Notes under the pieces: model-generated
The model's input: only the letters and a program-made list of their open reading frames with translations
The model's database searches: none
Told to the model about the DNA's origin: nothing
Shown here: positions 41,788-53,660 of the stretch, piece by piece
How the letters are laid out: each line of letters opens with the position of its first letter
How positions within the stretch are numbered: position 1 is the stretch's first letter
Source of the DNA: Allomyces arbusculus
Taxonomy: Eukaryota > Blastocladiomycota > Blastocladiomycetes > Blastocladiales > Blastocladiaceae
Assembly: GCA_027604705.1 (NCBI GenBank)
Contig: JADHYV010000027.1
Span: forward strand, 1 to 64,000
Length of the DNA stretch: 64,000 nucleotides
Direction of reading: 5' to 3'
Position numbers and translations under genes: made by a program

Positions 41788-43003
41788 ATGAGCACGACAC
41801 CCGCAGCACCACCAAGCGCCGGCGGCGTGCCGTCGAATGGCCACGCAGCGAGCCCAACCGCCACTACGGCCCCGACCGCCACCAGCGCAAGCGCAAGCTC
41901 GGCCGCGTCGAGCACCATGAACACGCCGACCGTGCGCCCGGCCAAGCGTCAACGACCCGCCGATGACGATGTTGACGGCGCCGACTTTGCAACAACACAG
42001 GCGTTGCCACCAAGTGGCACGAACAGTAATGCTGCAAGACCGCCACCACCTGCCGCTGCTGCTGCACCGCGCCCTGCCCCACCACGGCCCGCGCCACCGG
42101 CCGCGTCCCCCTCGCGCGTACCACCCACCCCCGCCAATATCTTTGGCGAGCGCGCGATCCCTGACGTGCACCGGCAAATCGCCGACTTTATTTACATGAC
42201 GCTCAACGAACACCGCCCACCGCTTGCGCTCGATGCGCCCGTGGAAATTGAGGCCAAGCTTGGTCGGATCATTGACAAGCGCACGGGCCAGCGGCTGGCG
42301 TTACCGGTGCGCAGCGAGACGGTGGTCGTGGACTCGACCGAGTTGCGGTTCGAGTCGGACATGACGGTCGCGCAGCACAAGGCGTTCAATGGCGTCTTGA
42401 ACCAACTCGTGCAGCGCGGGAAATTGCGGTACCGGCACAGTAAGGAGATTGACGTGTTCTACCGCAAGGGCCGCGACGACAAAGTGCGCGTGACCCTCGA
42501 GGGCAAGACGAGGCAGGTACCGATTGGAAATCTCTATTTTTTTTCCTGCTGCCGTGTTTTCGGCTCTGTCCCTCACACGCTTTTTTTTTCGCCAGGTCCT
42601 GCCCGGCCGCACCATCACCAAGCAACGGCTGGCGTCGCTCGACGTGTATTGCCCCTCGGCCCCACTCGACTACCGCATTTCCATTAACCTCGAGATCCCG
42701 AGCAAGATCCCGACCGAGGTAATGCCGGACACGCGCGAGCGGCACAAAGACCGGCTGTCGTACACGCACGAGCTGGTGCAGGTCGACTTGACGCAGGTGA
42801 CGATCAAGGTGGGGCCCAACGATCCGAACCCGCAGCTGTCGCACGAGCTCGAGGTGGAATTCATTGATGCAGCGAAAGCCATCTTGCACGAGAAGCAGGT
42901 CATGGACCAGCGTGGGCCGCAGGGCGGATCGCGGTTGCTCGAGAATATTGTGCACCTGGTGGAAAATGTGCGGCTGCTGGCCGACAAGGCGCGGCCGTTT
43001 TGA
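41788..43003 (+). CDS. CET1: mRNA-capping enzyme beta subunit, polynucleotide 5'-triphosphatase (Cet1/Pct1 type)
   Basis: Removes the gamma-phosphate of nascent mRNA in the nucleus, the first step of capping; the fungal form is a metal-dependent tunnel (TTM/CYTH fold) enzyme. Exons are 41788-42516 and 42596-43003 (79-nt intron, donor GTACCG, acceptor gccag), 378 residues. The N-terminal 120 residues are Ala/Pro/Thr-rich and disordered. The triphosphatase domain carries the glutamate-rich strand VEIEAKLGRIID (from residue 152), which binds metal. It continues with ELRFESDMTVAQHKAFN, KLRYRHSKEIDVFY and VRVTLEGKTRQ. After the junction come YRISINLEIP (second acidic strand) and RHKDRLSYTHELVQVDLTQV. 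The C-terminal HELEVEFIDA gives the last acidic strand. All tunnel-wall motifs are present, so it is probably active. Confidence 0.93.
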
Positions 43004-43685
43004 TTTTGGCTGGTTCGTCAGCGTGATCAACAGGAGCATCCGTTGCTTGATTCCATTTGTTGAGCTCGCCAGGGTTTCTGCTCCTGTCGCCGGTCAGGTT
43101 CCCGCGATGCGCGCAAGCTGCGGCACAGATCCATGTCTCCCACGTTTGGCCCTGATCAGCACGACAACCACCGCGAGACAGCTGTCCAACTCAATCCCCT
43201 CTGGTGCGCCGCGGCGACGGCTGGCTTTCACCGCTCCGCCGCTCAGTAAACCATCCGCAACGCTCAAGCCGTCTGCCCGCCCATCCCAGCCGCAACCCTG
43301 CCTCGAGCTTGCGCTCGCCACGCCGCGCAACCGCTCTCCTCTCTCCCCCGCACCTTCGCACCCGCCCGACTTGCTGCATTTGGGCCGAGGCGGCCCCTGC
43401 TCTCGCCCCGCTCCGCTCTGCCGCTCTCCACCCCGTCGACGACGCGCTCGCCTATGGACCACAGCACCAGCAGTACCAGCTAGACCAAGACGACACTTGC
43501 GCACACGCTCTCCCGTATCCGTTCTGGACCCTTGACCCCGCACGAGCGCGGCGCAGCTGCACTCGGTCGGCATTAGCGACGGCGTATTGACGACACTAGC
43601 TCGCGCCGCTTCGGCCGGCACCGAGTACTCCATTGCCTGCCCTCGCTCCCAAAACTCATCTCCTTCAACGACGACGACAACAACC
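43004..43685. other. Intergenic region upstream of the coiled-coil/PH gene
   Basis: About 680 bp, pyrimidine-rich in its second half. No gene supported. It should hold the promoter and 5' UTR of the downstream gene. Confidence 0.55.
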
Positions 43686-46600
43686 ATGGCGTCGCACTCG
43701 CCGACCGGGTCCCCCGTCGCCGCCATGACGCCGGACAGGTACGCTCCCCCCTTCCTGCACCCGGCCCTCCCCTCCTTTTCCTCAGCTGACTCGCTTTTCC
43801 CTCTTATCCAGGGTACATCACGGCGCCAACTCGGACGACGACGCGAGCCCTCCCCCCACGGCAACCCGCACCCCGCCGACGGCGCGCCGCATCGCGATCA
43901 ACCGGTCGCAATCGATCCGGTCGGCGGCACGGCGCAAGTCGATGCACGGCGGTAAACTGAACAATATGGCCATGGCGTTTGCAAGGTTCCAGGTGCCGCG
44001 GGCCGACCCGGTGTCCCCCGTCGTGGCGCACGCGAGCATTGCGGTCGTGCCGGAGACGTTGGCCGTGGTAGAGGTGAAGCGCGTGGAGGTGCCGAATGCG
44101 GCGGACGATGCTGAGGAGGCGACGCCGCACGCGTCGAGCGAGTGGTTGCCGACCGACAAGCCCGTCGACGACGCTGTGCGCGACAACGAGCGCGGCGCTG
44201 ATGTCGATGCGCACAACGAACTCGACGATGCGACCCTCCCGTCGCTCCCGAGCCACGCGTCCGACGCGACGCTGACCGCCTCTCTCTCATCGCTCATGCT
44301 CGGCACCGACTCGGCGCTCAAGGACGCCATGGCGCACCTGACGCGCCCGTCCCCCCCGCGCGGGACGCACGCGCGCCCACGTCCCGCGGCAGGCCGCGCG
44401 CGCAAACCGCCGACGCCCACCAAGAAACCCGCCGCCGCTGCCGCACCGGACGTCTCGACGGCGGCGCTCGCGCAACGCCTAGCGATTTCCGAGCAAGCAA
44501 TTGCGGCACTCACGCACGCGGGCCGCGACGCCGAGGCGAAAGCCGCGCACTTGGCCGCGACCTGTGCGAGCTTACAGGCGCACGTCGCGGCGGTCGAGGC
44601 GCAGCGCGACGAGGCCGTGCTTGCCGCGCACGCGCAGGTGGCGAAAGCCGCGGAAAAGGTGGCTTTGCTCGAACAGCAGTTGCAGCACCACGATTTGGAG
44701 CTGCATACGAAAGCCGGCGACGTGCACCGCGCGTACGCCGAGGCGGCACGGCTCAAGGACAAGTACGCGGCGCTGCTCGACGAGAACGATGCGCTGCGCG
44801 AGGAGAACGCGGTCGCGAAAGAGCAGTTGGCAGGAATGGCCAAGCACGCGAAGGCGGAGACCGAGGCGGCGAGACGCAAAGTGGCCGCGGCGGCGAGAGA
44901 GAAGCAGGAGATGTTGGCCGCGCTCGAAGCCGCGCACTCCGAGAACGAGACGCTCAAGCGGCGACTGACCAAGGCGCTCGCCGCCGCACACAATAACAGC
45001 CCGAACGGCGGCATGTCCCGCCGGCACCGGCGGTGGTCGAAGTTGCGGAAACCCGCGGCGTCGTCGTCCGACGACGATAGCGATAGCGATGCGTCGTCAG
45101 TCGTCTCGCGCGCGAGTGATCGCGCAAGGGCGCCGACGCCGACGACGACCACGTCGCTCTTGCTCGAACAGACACAGGTCGAGCTGCGCACGGTGCAGGA
45201 ACATGTGGTTGCGCTCGAGGACGAGAACCGGGCATTGCGCGAGGAGCTGGCCGTGCTCGGGACCGAGAATGATGAGTTGCACCTGCTGTTTGAGCATTCG
45301 CGGGAGGCACTCGCACAACTCGAGGCTGAGCGCGAATTGGTCGCCGCGAATGCGGATCTCGGTGGGTCGCTCGCGGCCGAAATGGACCCGAGTCGCATGG
45401 TGCCCAAGTTTAACCAGGCGGTGCAGGTGGACCCGGCCGAGCTCGAGCCACTCGAGGTGGTTGCTGAACGGGCCGAGGAGGCGCCCCACATCGAGGACGT
45501 GGCGGCAGCGCTCGCGGCGGCCGTTGACGAGGCCGAGGCCGAGTTTGAAGCCGAGGCTGAGCCGGAGCCCGCCGTTGAGAAGCAGGACGACGAGGCCGTC
45601 GCTGTCCCGTCGCCCCCGCCCAAGCTCGTTCCGCGCGACGTGCCTGAGGCCCCCGCGGAACCTGAGCCCGCCGCCGACGACGCCGCGACGATTGCCGACT
45701 CAATCGCCGTCGTTGCGCCCGAATCCGTTGCCGATATTGCTGACCTCGAGCCCGCGGCACCGCCGAAACCGCAAACCGCGCCCACGATCCGCGTCTCCGT
45801 CGACGACGGGTCCGTGACGATCGGCGCCGAGGCCGTCGCCGAAGGATACATTATCCTGCCGTACTACCTGCGCAACCGGTTCGACCGCGCAACGCAGACC
45901 CGCGGCGGGACCACGGCCACCCGGTCCCTGTCGATGCCGTCGCTCGGGGACCTCCTGCGCACGTCCACGCCCCCGGTCCCGCCTGTCGCGTCGGACGCCG
46001 GCGGCGCGAGTCCGCGTCCGGGCGCGCGGTCCAAGCTCCGCCCTCTTTCGTCGGTGGAACTCGGCGAACGGTTGTCGGAAATCCAGAACATGGGCCGGCA
46101 CCTGCGCGCGCGCGCGAGGACCGCGTCCAACCGCGGGTCGGTCGCGCGGCTGTCGATGGTGGCCGACGACGATGACGCGAGCGTGCGCGAACGGTTCGAG
46201 GCGCTGTTCCGCGCGCCGGCGCCACCGCTCCCGACCTCGCCGCCCGCACTGCTCTTGCCGGCGCTGGGTTCGGCGACGCCGGTGGGTAGCGCGGCCGACT
46301 TGGTCCATCCGCGACCGCAGCCAGCGGTCGCTGCGCGCGAGTTGTCGACGATCATGGAAGTGCCGTCGCCGCGGGCGTCGCGCGGCGAGGCCATGTCCCC
46401 GGAGATGATGCCGAGTAACCTGCTATCGCCGGCGTCGCTGTGCATGCCGACGCTGACCAGAGTCAAGCCCGGTGCCTCCCCCGCGGCTCCCGGCGCGGTC
46501 CCGCGCTCGCCCGCGCGGTCGCAGTCGGCGCAGCTTGCGTTTGAATCGAAGCTCGTGATTGCGAGCAACGGCGCCATGTCGCCGCCCAGTACCACCGAAA

Positions 46601-48426
46601 CGAAGGCGCCGGCACCCGCACCCGCACCGGCTGCGCCGGCGCCCAAGACGCCCCCAACGAACCGGCGCAGTGGCAACCGCACGACGATGCTCGGTCCGTT
46701 GCCCCGCCCCCTGCCGGTGCCCTACACGACGCACATGATGCTGACGCCGTCCTCCTACGCTGACGATGACCTAGACGACGACTGGTCGACGGTCTTGGGC
46801 GGCGCGTCGGTTGTCGGGGGTAATGCGGCCAAGAAACGGTCCTGGGACGATCCCGCCAATACGACGGCCGAGACGGCGTCCAATGCGACGTCGGCCGAGA
46901 CGGGCATGGCCCCGGCGGTCCGCGCGAGAATGATGAAGTCGTACAACCGCAACCGCCGGTCGCAGGCGTTGCGCGCGTCGATGATTGGCGACATTCCCGC
47001 CCTGCCGACCACCACGACCGCGGTCGTTCCGCCGGCGATCACGGCGTTCTCGTTTGCCGCGGGCGCGAACCCGTTCGCGTTTTCCTCGTCGAGTTCGTCG
47101 GTCGCATTGGGCCCGGCATCCACGGTCCCGCCGGCCGATGCGCGCGCGAACCACCTGTCGCGTCTGTTCCTGGGCACCTGGATGCTCAAGGCCGACCGGC
47201 GCGACCGCAACCTGCGCCCGCGGTTCTTCTGGATCAACCATACGGACTTGCGCGAAGAGGTGACGGTGATGTGGGCCAAGACGAACCCGTTTGTCAAGGA
47301 CGCGAAAGAGAAGAAACCCAAGGAAGCCGTCTTCAAGTGTCTCACCATCATGGACGTGTGGCAGTCGAACCGCGGGCTCAAGAAAACCATCTTGCGCAAT
47401 TCGCCCAAGTCCAAGGGTGCGAAACGCGACTCGACCAACATGGACGTCGAGACGCTGCTGATCATCAATACGGGCACGCGGCAACTGCACTTGCGCGCGC
47501 CCACGCCCGAGGACCACGAGGCCTGGTTCCAGGGCCTGTCGTTCCTCGTCGACGAGAGACGGAAAGCACAGGTGTTGCCGCACGATACCGACGAAAAAGC
47601 CGCAGCAGCGTTGGCGAATGCCGGTGCGCGACCGCCGACGCAGTTCAAGGCCGCGGCGACGGCGGTCATGGTCGCTGGCGCCCTCGCCGGCCGGCCGAGC
47701 CCGTTGCGGAAACCGCGGTCCGGGTCAGCCTCGGCGTCCAACTTGGGCGGGACAACCAGCATGTCGTCGCTGTCGGTCTCGGCGGTCGGGGGTGCGCCGC
47801 CGCACACGAGCGCGAGCGTTGTCGAGTCGACGGTGTCGGCAAGCCACCCCCACCCCCACTCAAATTTCGCGCGCAGTTCGTCGGCGGCCTCGTCGCTCGG
47901 CGTCGGCGCCGTCCCGCTCGAGCCGACGGCGGGGTCAGGTCGGCCGCGCGCCGAGTCGAACGCGAGCAGCATCGCGGCACCATCGACGACGTCGCCGACG
48001 CGGCACGCCGCCGTCGCTGCCGCATCCAGCGCATTGGGTCTCTCGTGGCCGCTGCTGCGTAAATCGTCCAAGTTGTCGGCGACTGATGCGGCGACGCACG
48101 GGACGCTGCTGAGCAGTGTTTCCGACTCGAGTTACCCGGAACGATCGAGTTCGCTGGCCGCAGCGATGACCGTGGATCGCGTCACGAGTCCGCACGCAGC
48201 GTCGACCGTGTCGCGGTCCGGGTCGCGGTCGGGTGCGTCGAGTGTGAGTGGGAGCGGGTCGCGCAGTCCGCAAGTGGAGCAACACGGTGGTGGAGGGACG
48301 GCAAGTCGGATCGCGTCGATCATGGCCAAGATGCGGAATGGGAACCGCGCGACGGCGAATACGAGAAATGGGAGCGGTGCGAGCAGTAGTGGGAGTAGTG
48401 CCGTGGGTGCGCCGAATGCCGAGTAA
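43686..48426 (+). CDS. Coiled-coil protein with Mcp5/Num1-type PH domain
   Basis: Large probable cell-cortex anchor. In yeasts, Num1 and Mcp5 bind cortical lipid through this PH domain and hold dynein or mitochondria. Exons are 43686-43738 and 43812-48426 (73-nt intron, GTACGC..atccag), giving 1555 residues. Start context is accATGG. A coiled coil lies at roughly residues 215-385 (heptads such as EKVALLEQQLQHHDLELHTK and ENDALREENAVAKEQL), with a second at about 445-520. The middle is Ala/Pro/Ser-rich with a YILPYYLRNRFDRATQ block, the kind of conserved linker found in septal or cortical proteins. The PH domain lies near 1130-1270: RLFLGTWMLKADRRDR, RPRFFWINHTDLREEVTVMW, VETLLIINTGTRQLHLRA and EDHEAWFQGLSFL with the invariant Trp. 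The C-terminal tail is Ser-rich. Assignment to the Mcp5_PH family is by pattern. Confidence 0.85.
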
Positions 48427-48696
48427 GGCATGCGCGGTTGGTTGGAACATCACTTTGCGAATCAGTTGGGCTGTTGGTTGTTTTTGTTGGTTTGTTGTTG
48501 GCTATATTTCTCTCCGTCCGCTTGCATCAATATAAATCCGTTTGCATGGACTCTCTTGACACCGACCCGCCCGCCACGACGCGCGCTCGTCGCGCCCTGC
48601 AACCATACAGAATAAATACAACGCGAGGCTGTGGACCCGCTCAATGACAACCCCTCAATGACAACCGTCGTGGATACCTAGGTACTGCAGCACCTT

Positions 48697-50916
48697 TCAC
48701 GCCCCGACATCCATCGCGTCCTCCCTTCCATCACCAACCACCACCACCCTTACCCCGCCCCCCACCGCAACCGAACACTCGACCGCCATCCGCGCATCCC
48801 TTCCCACTCTCTCACTCGGGACCTGTGCGACCAGCTCCACCTCCTTGGCCGCCCCATTGACCAGCACCGGGACCAAGTCCGCGACCAAAGCCTGCACGTC
48901 CCCGACCTCCTCCTCCTCCACATCCACATACACCGCGCACACCGACGCGGGCACCTCACCCAACGCATGTGCCGCGGCAATAAACGCGTGCGAGTGGCGG
49001 TGCACCGCACACCGAATCCACCGCGGCGGATCGTCCGCATCCGCGACCAACCGCACGCTCGCGGGCCCAGAGGGGTTCGCGGCCAAGTCGCACGCGACGA
49101 GCCGGCGCAAGCGCGAAATCGCGTGCAGGACCCGCGCGTGCACTGCGACGCCTGCGTCGACGGAGACGCGGACCGGATCGAGCGAGTGGAACCACCGCGG
49201 CCAGACGCCCGTGCCTTCGACGCGCAAGTCGGCGACGTTGGGTGCAATGAGGGACTCGACCCCACGAAGTGCCGCGGGGGAGACGGTGAGCGTGGTCAGT
49301 GCGGGTAACTCGACCACCATCGGCAAGTGCACGGTGCCCGTCGCGTCCAACGTGGTCAAATTCGGCAACGGTCCCAGACGCCTGACATCGGCCGCACCAC
49401 AAGTGAAATCCAAGATCAACGTCTCCAACGAGGTCCAGCCCAGCCGGTCAATCACCGACGTGCGTGCGTCAAGTGCGGGCATGACGTTCACCGACGTGAT
49501 CGACGGCAGCGTCAAATGCTGCAGAACGTTGATCAGCCGCGCATCGGCCTGGACCACCTGCAGTGCCGGGAACAAGTGTCGCGCGAGATCGGTTTCGCGA
49601 ATCGGGGCGGCCGCGGCCGAATTGAAACACCGGAGCGAGGCGAGGTGCGGGAGCGTGCCGAGGAGTCGCAGGTGCCGCTCGTCGATACAGTCGACGGCCA
49701 AGTCGCGCAAGTGTGTGTACGAGTGCGTGGCCGCGGGCACGGCAAAGGGCTGGATCGGCGCGCGCGTCGGGTGCGGGCGGTCGACGATGGCGAGTGTCGT
49801 GATGGTCGGGAGCACGGTTGTGCGGAACAGGTGATCCCAGAGGACCGAGCTCACGGTGAGCGACCGCAAGGACGCGGCGGCAGCGGGTGGTGGGATGCCG
49901 GGAATGAGTTGGCGGATGTCGTTGGTCGGGACCACGTCGAGAGTGGTCAAGTGCGATGTGAGCGTGACCAGCTGGTGGAGAACGTGTGCCGAGGCGAGGT
50001 GCGCGCTGAGCACAAGTAATCGGCATTCGGGCATGTCAGGGAGCGACGTGATGGGTGCGTCGTTGGCGACACCATCAGTGCGTTGCGGAATACAGAGCGC
50101 GCGGAGCACTGGTAGACTCGTGCCGGCATCGAGCGCGGCGAGCGTGCGTGGAGAGCAGTACAGGACGCGCAGTTGCGTGCTGAGCGGCGCGTGCAGGGCG
50201 AGCAGGTCACGTAGGAGCGTCGAGGGCAGGTGTGCGCCGATGTGCAGTTCCGTCAGGCTCGGGAGCGCCGCAACGAGGTTGACCACGAGCTGCGGCAGCG
50301 GGACCGTCGCTGCAGATAGCAACGGTGGGGATGTTGGCGTCGCGATCCGCACGGGCCGTGGCGAAGTGGGTGCCGACGAGACCCCGGCCGCCGGATACGG
50401 CCCTCGCACGACGAGGCACTTGGTAGCGTTTGCGTCAATGGCACACAGCGCACGGCGCTTGGTGGCGATGAAGACCTGGCCGTCAAGCGTGGCGAGACAG
50501 CTTGGGAGGGCGAGTCGCGCGTGGTGGACCAGCAGGAGCGTGCGCCAAACGAGCGGCATCGCCCTGCGGTGTACGCGGCGGCAAGTCACGGCGAGCCGGT
50601 AAACGTCGCGCACGTTCCAAGGCGCGTGCCGAGCCGTGTCGGCGTGGGTGGACGAGGGCGCGCCGACATGCGCGGCGATGGCCGCGGTGATCTCGTCAGG
50701 CAGGCGGCCAAAGAAGGGCCCGGCGGCGCGCGCATCGGTGTCAGCGAAGAGGTCGGGCGTCGCGGGTGAGAGCGCATCGTAAGCGGTGCTGCTCGCGCTC
50801 GCGCTGGTCGGTTTTGATGAGGGGATCGGCAGTGGCGACGAGGCCGATGCGACACTGCGCGACGGTGGCGGCGACGGCGGTGATCCGAGCGGTGGCGGTG
50901 GTGGTGGTGCGGACAT
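48697..50916 (-). CDS. F-box-like protein with leucine-rich repeat-like C-terminal region
   Basis: Candidate substrate-recognition subunit of an SCF-type ubiquitin ligase. Single exon. The start is set at 50916 (context accATGTCC), giving 739 residues; an in-frame ATG at 51120 would add 68 Pro-rich residues. After a Pro/Ser-rich leader comes an F-box-like segment FGRLPDEITAAIAAHVGAPS, then DVYRLAVTCRRVHRRAMPLVWRTLLL, with the usual L-P-x-E-I and W at the end. The rest consists of irregular leucine-rich units, such as LPQLVVNLVAALPSLTELHI, LPHLASLRCFNS and LGPLPNLTTLDATG. This is the usual layout of fungal F-box/LRR proteins. The acidic and basic tail VDVEEEEVGDVQALVADL is unusual. Divergent from the Sof1 gene. 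Confidence 0.7.
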   Translation of the reverse strand: MSAPPPPPPLGSPPSPPPSRSVASASSPLPIPSSKPTSASASSTAYDALSPATPDLFADTDARAAGPFFGRLPDEITAAIAAHVGAPSSTHADTARHAPWNVRDVYRLAVTCRRVHRRAMPLVWRTLLLVHHARLALPSCLATLDGQVFIATKRRALCAIDANATKCLVVRGPYPAAGVSSAPTSPRPVRIATPTSPPLLSAATVPLPQLVVNLVAALPSLTELHIGAHLPSTLLRDLLALHAPLSTQLRVLYCSPRTLAALDAGTSLPVLRALCIPQRTDGVANDAPITSLPDMPECRLLVLSAHLASAHVLHQLVTLTSHLTTLDVVPTNDIRQLIPGIPPPAAAASLRSLTVSSVLWDHLFRTTVLPTITTLAIVDRPHPTRAPIQPFAVPAATHSYTHLRDLAVDCIDERHLRLLGTLPHLASLRCFNSAAAAPIRETDLARHLFPALQVVQADARLINVLQHLTLPSITSVNVMPALDARTSVIDRLGWTSLETLILDFTCGAADVRRLGPLPNLTTLDATGTVHLPMVVELPALTTLTVSPAALRGVESLIAPNVADLRVEGTGVWPRWFHSLDPVRVSVDAGVAVHARVLHAISRLRRLVACDLAANPSGPASVRLVADADDPPRWIRCAVHRHSHAFIAAAHALGEVPASVCAVYVDVEEEEVGDVQALVADLVPVLVNGAAKEVELVAQVPSERVGRDARMAVECSVAVGGGVRVVVVGDGREDAMDVGA

Positions 50917-51392
50917 GGTCGGGCTCGGCGCGGGTGCGGTCAATCCAGCAGGTTTCAGTGCAGGGAGAGAGAGCCGATGCGGCCTTGTCGCCGTCGTCGT
51001 CGTGCGCCCGGCCGTCGGCCATCGCGGCGGCGGCGGCGGCGGCGGCGGCGCGGTTTCATTGGCAGCCGTCGTTTGGAAGCGCGAGACACCGGTGGGAGAC
51101 GCTTCGACAACGCAACGCATCACGCCGGCTCAGGTGACCGCATCAATACCTCACGCTGCTGGTCTGCGCGCCGTCGCGGCCTCGGCGTCGACACGGACAC
51201 GCATCACAACCACGGCGAGTACACGCACACCGCCGCCTCCGGATCGACGCCTGCAGCCGCACTGCAACCGCTCCCGGCGTAACCACCCGCGCCCCCCCGC
51301 CCGTGCCACGCTCCCGCGGCGCTCCGTCGCCAACTCGCCCGCCGCGCCCCAGCTCCAACCCGCACCCCAAATCCGCCTGCCACCACACCACC
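50917..51392. other. Divergent intergenic region (F-box-like / Sof1)
   Basis: About 475 bp. If the ATG at 51120 is used for the F-box gene, about 200 bp of this becomes coding. C-rich before the Sof1 start. Confidence 0.5.
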
Positions 51393-52745
51393 ATGAAAGT
51401 CAAGGCCATCACGCGCACCGAGGCCGCCTTCACGCGCGACACCGTCGGCGACCTCTACAAGCAGCAGCGCAACCTCGACCCGGCACTGCACCCGTTTGAG
51501 AAGGGCCGCGAGTACGTGCGCGCCGTCTCTGCCGCGAAAGTCGAGCGCATGCTGGCCAAACCTTTCGTCGGCGCGCTCTCCGGCCACGTCGACGGCGTCT
51601 ACGCCATGGCCAAGCACCCGACCGTCCTCGACCGGCTCTACTCGGGCTCAGCCGACGGGGAAGTGCGCATCTGGTCGCTCGCGCAGCGCAAGACGACGCT
51701 GGCGATCCCGCATGCGCACAGGGGGATCGTCAAGGGGATCGCCGCAGTTCCGTCGTCGAATTCGTTCCTGTCGTGCGGGACCGACCGCGTCGTGAAACTG
51801 TGGTCGACGGACACCGACGAGGACGCGCATCCGGACCCGGCCGTGCCCATCTCGACGTTTATCGGGCGCAACGCCTTCAACGCCCTCGACCACCACCGCC
51901 AGCAAAACATGTTTGCGACCGCGGGCGTCGCCGTCGAGCTCTGGGACCACGACCGGTCGAACCCGGTCCAGACCTACTCGTGGGGCACCGATACCGTCTC
52001 GTCGATTCGGTTCAACCACACGGAAACGTCCGTCTTTGCGTCGACCTCGACCGACCGCGCCATCATTCTCTACGACACGCGCATGTCCCAGCCGCTCAAG
52101 AAATTGCTGCTCGAACTGGCTTCGAACGCCGTCTGCTGGAACCCAATGGAGCCCTACCGGTTCGCCGTCGCCAACGAAGACCACAACGCCTACTACTTTG
52201 ACATGCGCAATCTCGACCGCGCCGTCAACATTTTCAAGGACCACGTCTCAGCGGTGCTCGACCTGGACTTCAGCCCGACGGGCAAGGAACTCGTCACGGG
52301 CGCGTACGACAAGACTCTCCGTATCTACGACGTGCAGTCGGGCCACTCGCGCGACGTCTACCACACGAAGCGCATGCAGCGGCTGTGGGCGGTGCGGTTC
52401 TCGATGGACGCCAAGTACGTGTTATCGGCATCGGACGACGGGAACATTCGGCTGTGGAAGGCTGAGGCGGCCGCGACGACGGGCGTCATGAACGCGCGGC
52501 AAAAGGCAAGTGTCGAGGCGGCACATGCGGTCGTCGCCAAGTACAAGCACTTGGACGGTGTGCGCAAGATTGTCAAGTCGCGCAAGGTCCCGAAAGCCAT
52601 CAAGAATGCCGCGCATCTGAAGCGCGTCATGTTGGACGCGCGCAAGAAAAAGGATAACAATGTGCGCAAGCACGCCAAGAACCCGGATTTGGTGCGCCCG
52701 CGCGTGCCCGAGCGCGAAAAGCATATCGTCGGGACCCAGGATTAG
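51393..52745 (+). CDS. SOF1: DCAF13/Sof1, WD40 protein of the U3 snoRNP (SSU processome)
   Basis: Nucleolar factor required for 18S rRNA processing with U3 snoRNA. Single exon, 450 residues, start context accaccATGA. The N-terminus MKVKAITRTEAAFTRD and RNLDPALHPFEKGREYVRAV is the Sof1 signature. WD40 repeats follow, visible from GHVDGVYAMAKHPTVLDRLYSGSADGEVRIW through HVSAVLDLDFSPTGKELVTGAYDKTLRIYD to RFSMDAKYVLSASDDGNIRLWK. The C-terminal Sof1 domain HLDGVRKIVKSRKVPKAIKNA and KRVMLDARKKKDNNVRKHAK is present and basic. Length matches yeast Sof1 (489) and human DCAF13 (445). One of the best-supported genes in the window. Confidence 0.96.
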   Translation: MKVKAITRTEAAFTRDTVGDLYKQQRNLDPALHPFEKGREYVRAVSAAKVERMLAKPFVGALSGHVDGVYAMAKHPTVLDRLYSGSADGEVRIWSLAQRKTTLAIPHAHRGIVKGIAAVPSSNSFLSCGTDRVVKLWSTDTDEDAHPDPAVPISTFIGRNAFNALDHHRQQNMFATAGVAVELWDHDRSNPVQTYSWGTDTVSSIRFNHTETSVFASTSTDRAIILYDTRMSQPLKKLLLELASNAVCWNPMEPYRFAVANEDHNAYYFDMRNLDRAVNIFKDHVSAVLDLDFSPTGKELVTGAYDKTLRIYDVQSGHSRDVYHTKRMQRLWAVRFSMDAKYVLSASDDGNIRLWKAEAAATTGVMNARQKASVEAAHAVVAKYKHLDGVRKIVKSRKVPKAIKNAAHLKRVMLDARKKKDNNVRKHAKNPDLVRPRVPEREKHIVGTQD

Positions 52746-53073
52746 AGCGAGGTTGGGTTAGGTCTCGGTTCGTTTGGGCGTGTCTTTGGTTGCGGTTCGA
52801 TATCTGTACATAAAACATTGTTCTCTTGGCGCATCACAGGCTCACTGCCTCGACGACACGCAAGGAAGGACAAGAGAGAACGGATTCCAAAAACGCCAGC
52901 GTCTGTACATTCGATATCGTTGCGACCCGTGCCGCGCTCCACACTACCCTCCTATGCAACAGGAACCAAAAAGGACTTTCTCACCAACCCTCGCAACCAC
53001 GACTGCGGCCGCGACGACATCTCGCGCGCGCCGCACGCCGGCACGCGCTCACCGATCGCTCCGTCGGTCCCAG
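52746..53073. other. Convergent 3' intergenic region (Sof1 / 3-HAO)
   Basis: About 330 bp, lower GC than the genes. No feature recognised. Confidence 0.6.
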
Positions 53074-53660
53074 TTACTTGGCCTCGTTGATGGTGCCGCA
53101 CTTCTTGCACGTGCGCAGCGCCGGCGTCTGCGCGTACTGCTCAATCACGGGCTTGAGCTGCGTGCCGAGATCCACGCAGTAGAACGAATCTTCGTGCACG
53201 ATGGCCTTGCAGTTGGAGCAGTACCATCTCAGCGCATCTACGCATCGCACCGGAATCAGTCTCGGTCCTGACCTCGACCATAGTGCGGAACGCGTCGCGT
53301 CGCGTACGAACCGTTCTTCCCCGCGGGCCGCGGCCGCTCAATTACTATTCCAATCGTGTCGGCAAAACGCACGGGGTTGTGCGGCGTGTCCGGCGGCAAC
53401 AGGTACATCTCGCCCTCCTTGATGACAACATCGCGGAAGGACCCGTCGGACTCGACGACTTTCAGCAGCATGTCGCCCTTGACTTGGAAAAACCATTCTT
53501 CGGTCGGGTTGATGTGGTAGTCGGTGCGCTTATTGGGCCCGCCAACAAGCATCACAATAAAATCGTTGCCGCGGTAGATGCAGTAGTTGTTGACGGGCGG
53601 CGCGAGCAGGTGCTTGTTTTCCTCAAGCCAGCGCGGCAGGTTGAGCGGGTTCGGGAGCAT
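53074..53660 (-). CDS. BNA1: 3-hydroxyanthranilate 3,4-dioxygenase
   Basis: Kynurenine-pathway cupin enzyme that opens 3-hydroxyanthranilate on the way to quinolinate and NAD. Exons are 53660-53312 and 53237-53074 (74-nt intron, donor GTTCGT, acceptor cgtag), 170 residues, the usual fungal length. Start is [19 protein letters not shown]. The iron ligands are H49 and E55 in [13 protein letters not shown] and H94 in [13 protein letters not shown]; these keep the spacing of the bacterial and yeast enzymes. After the junction, [10 protein letters not shown] and RTCKKCG supply the four Cys of the C-terminal rubredoxin-like metal site. Substrate-binding [16 protein letters not shown] is present. 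Confidence 0.95.

Noticed and set aside
43818-45851. 677-codon open frame antisense to the coiled-coil/PH gene
   Set aside because: Ser/Ala-rich shadow of the heptad-repeat region on the plus strand; no independent evidence.
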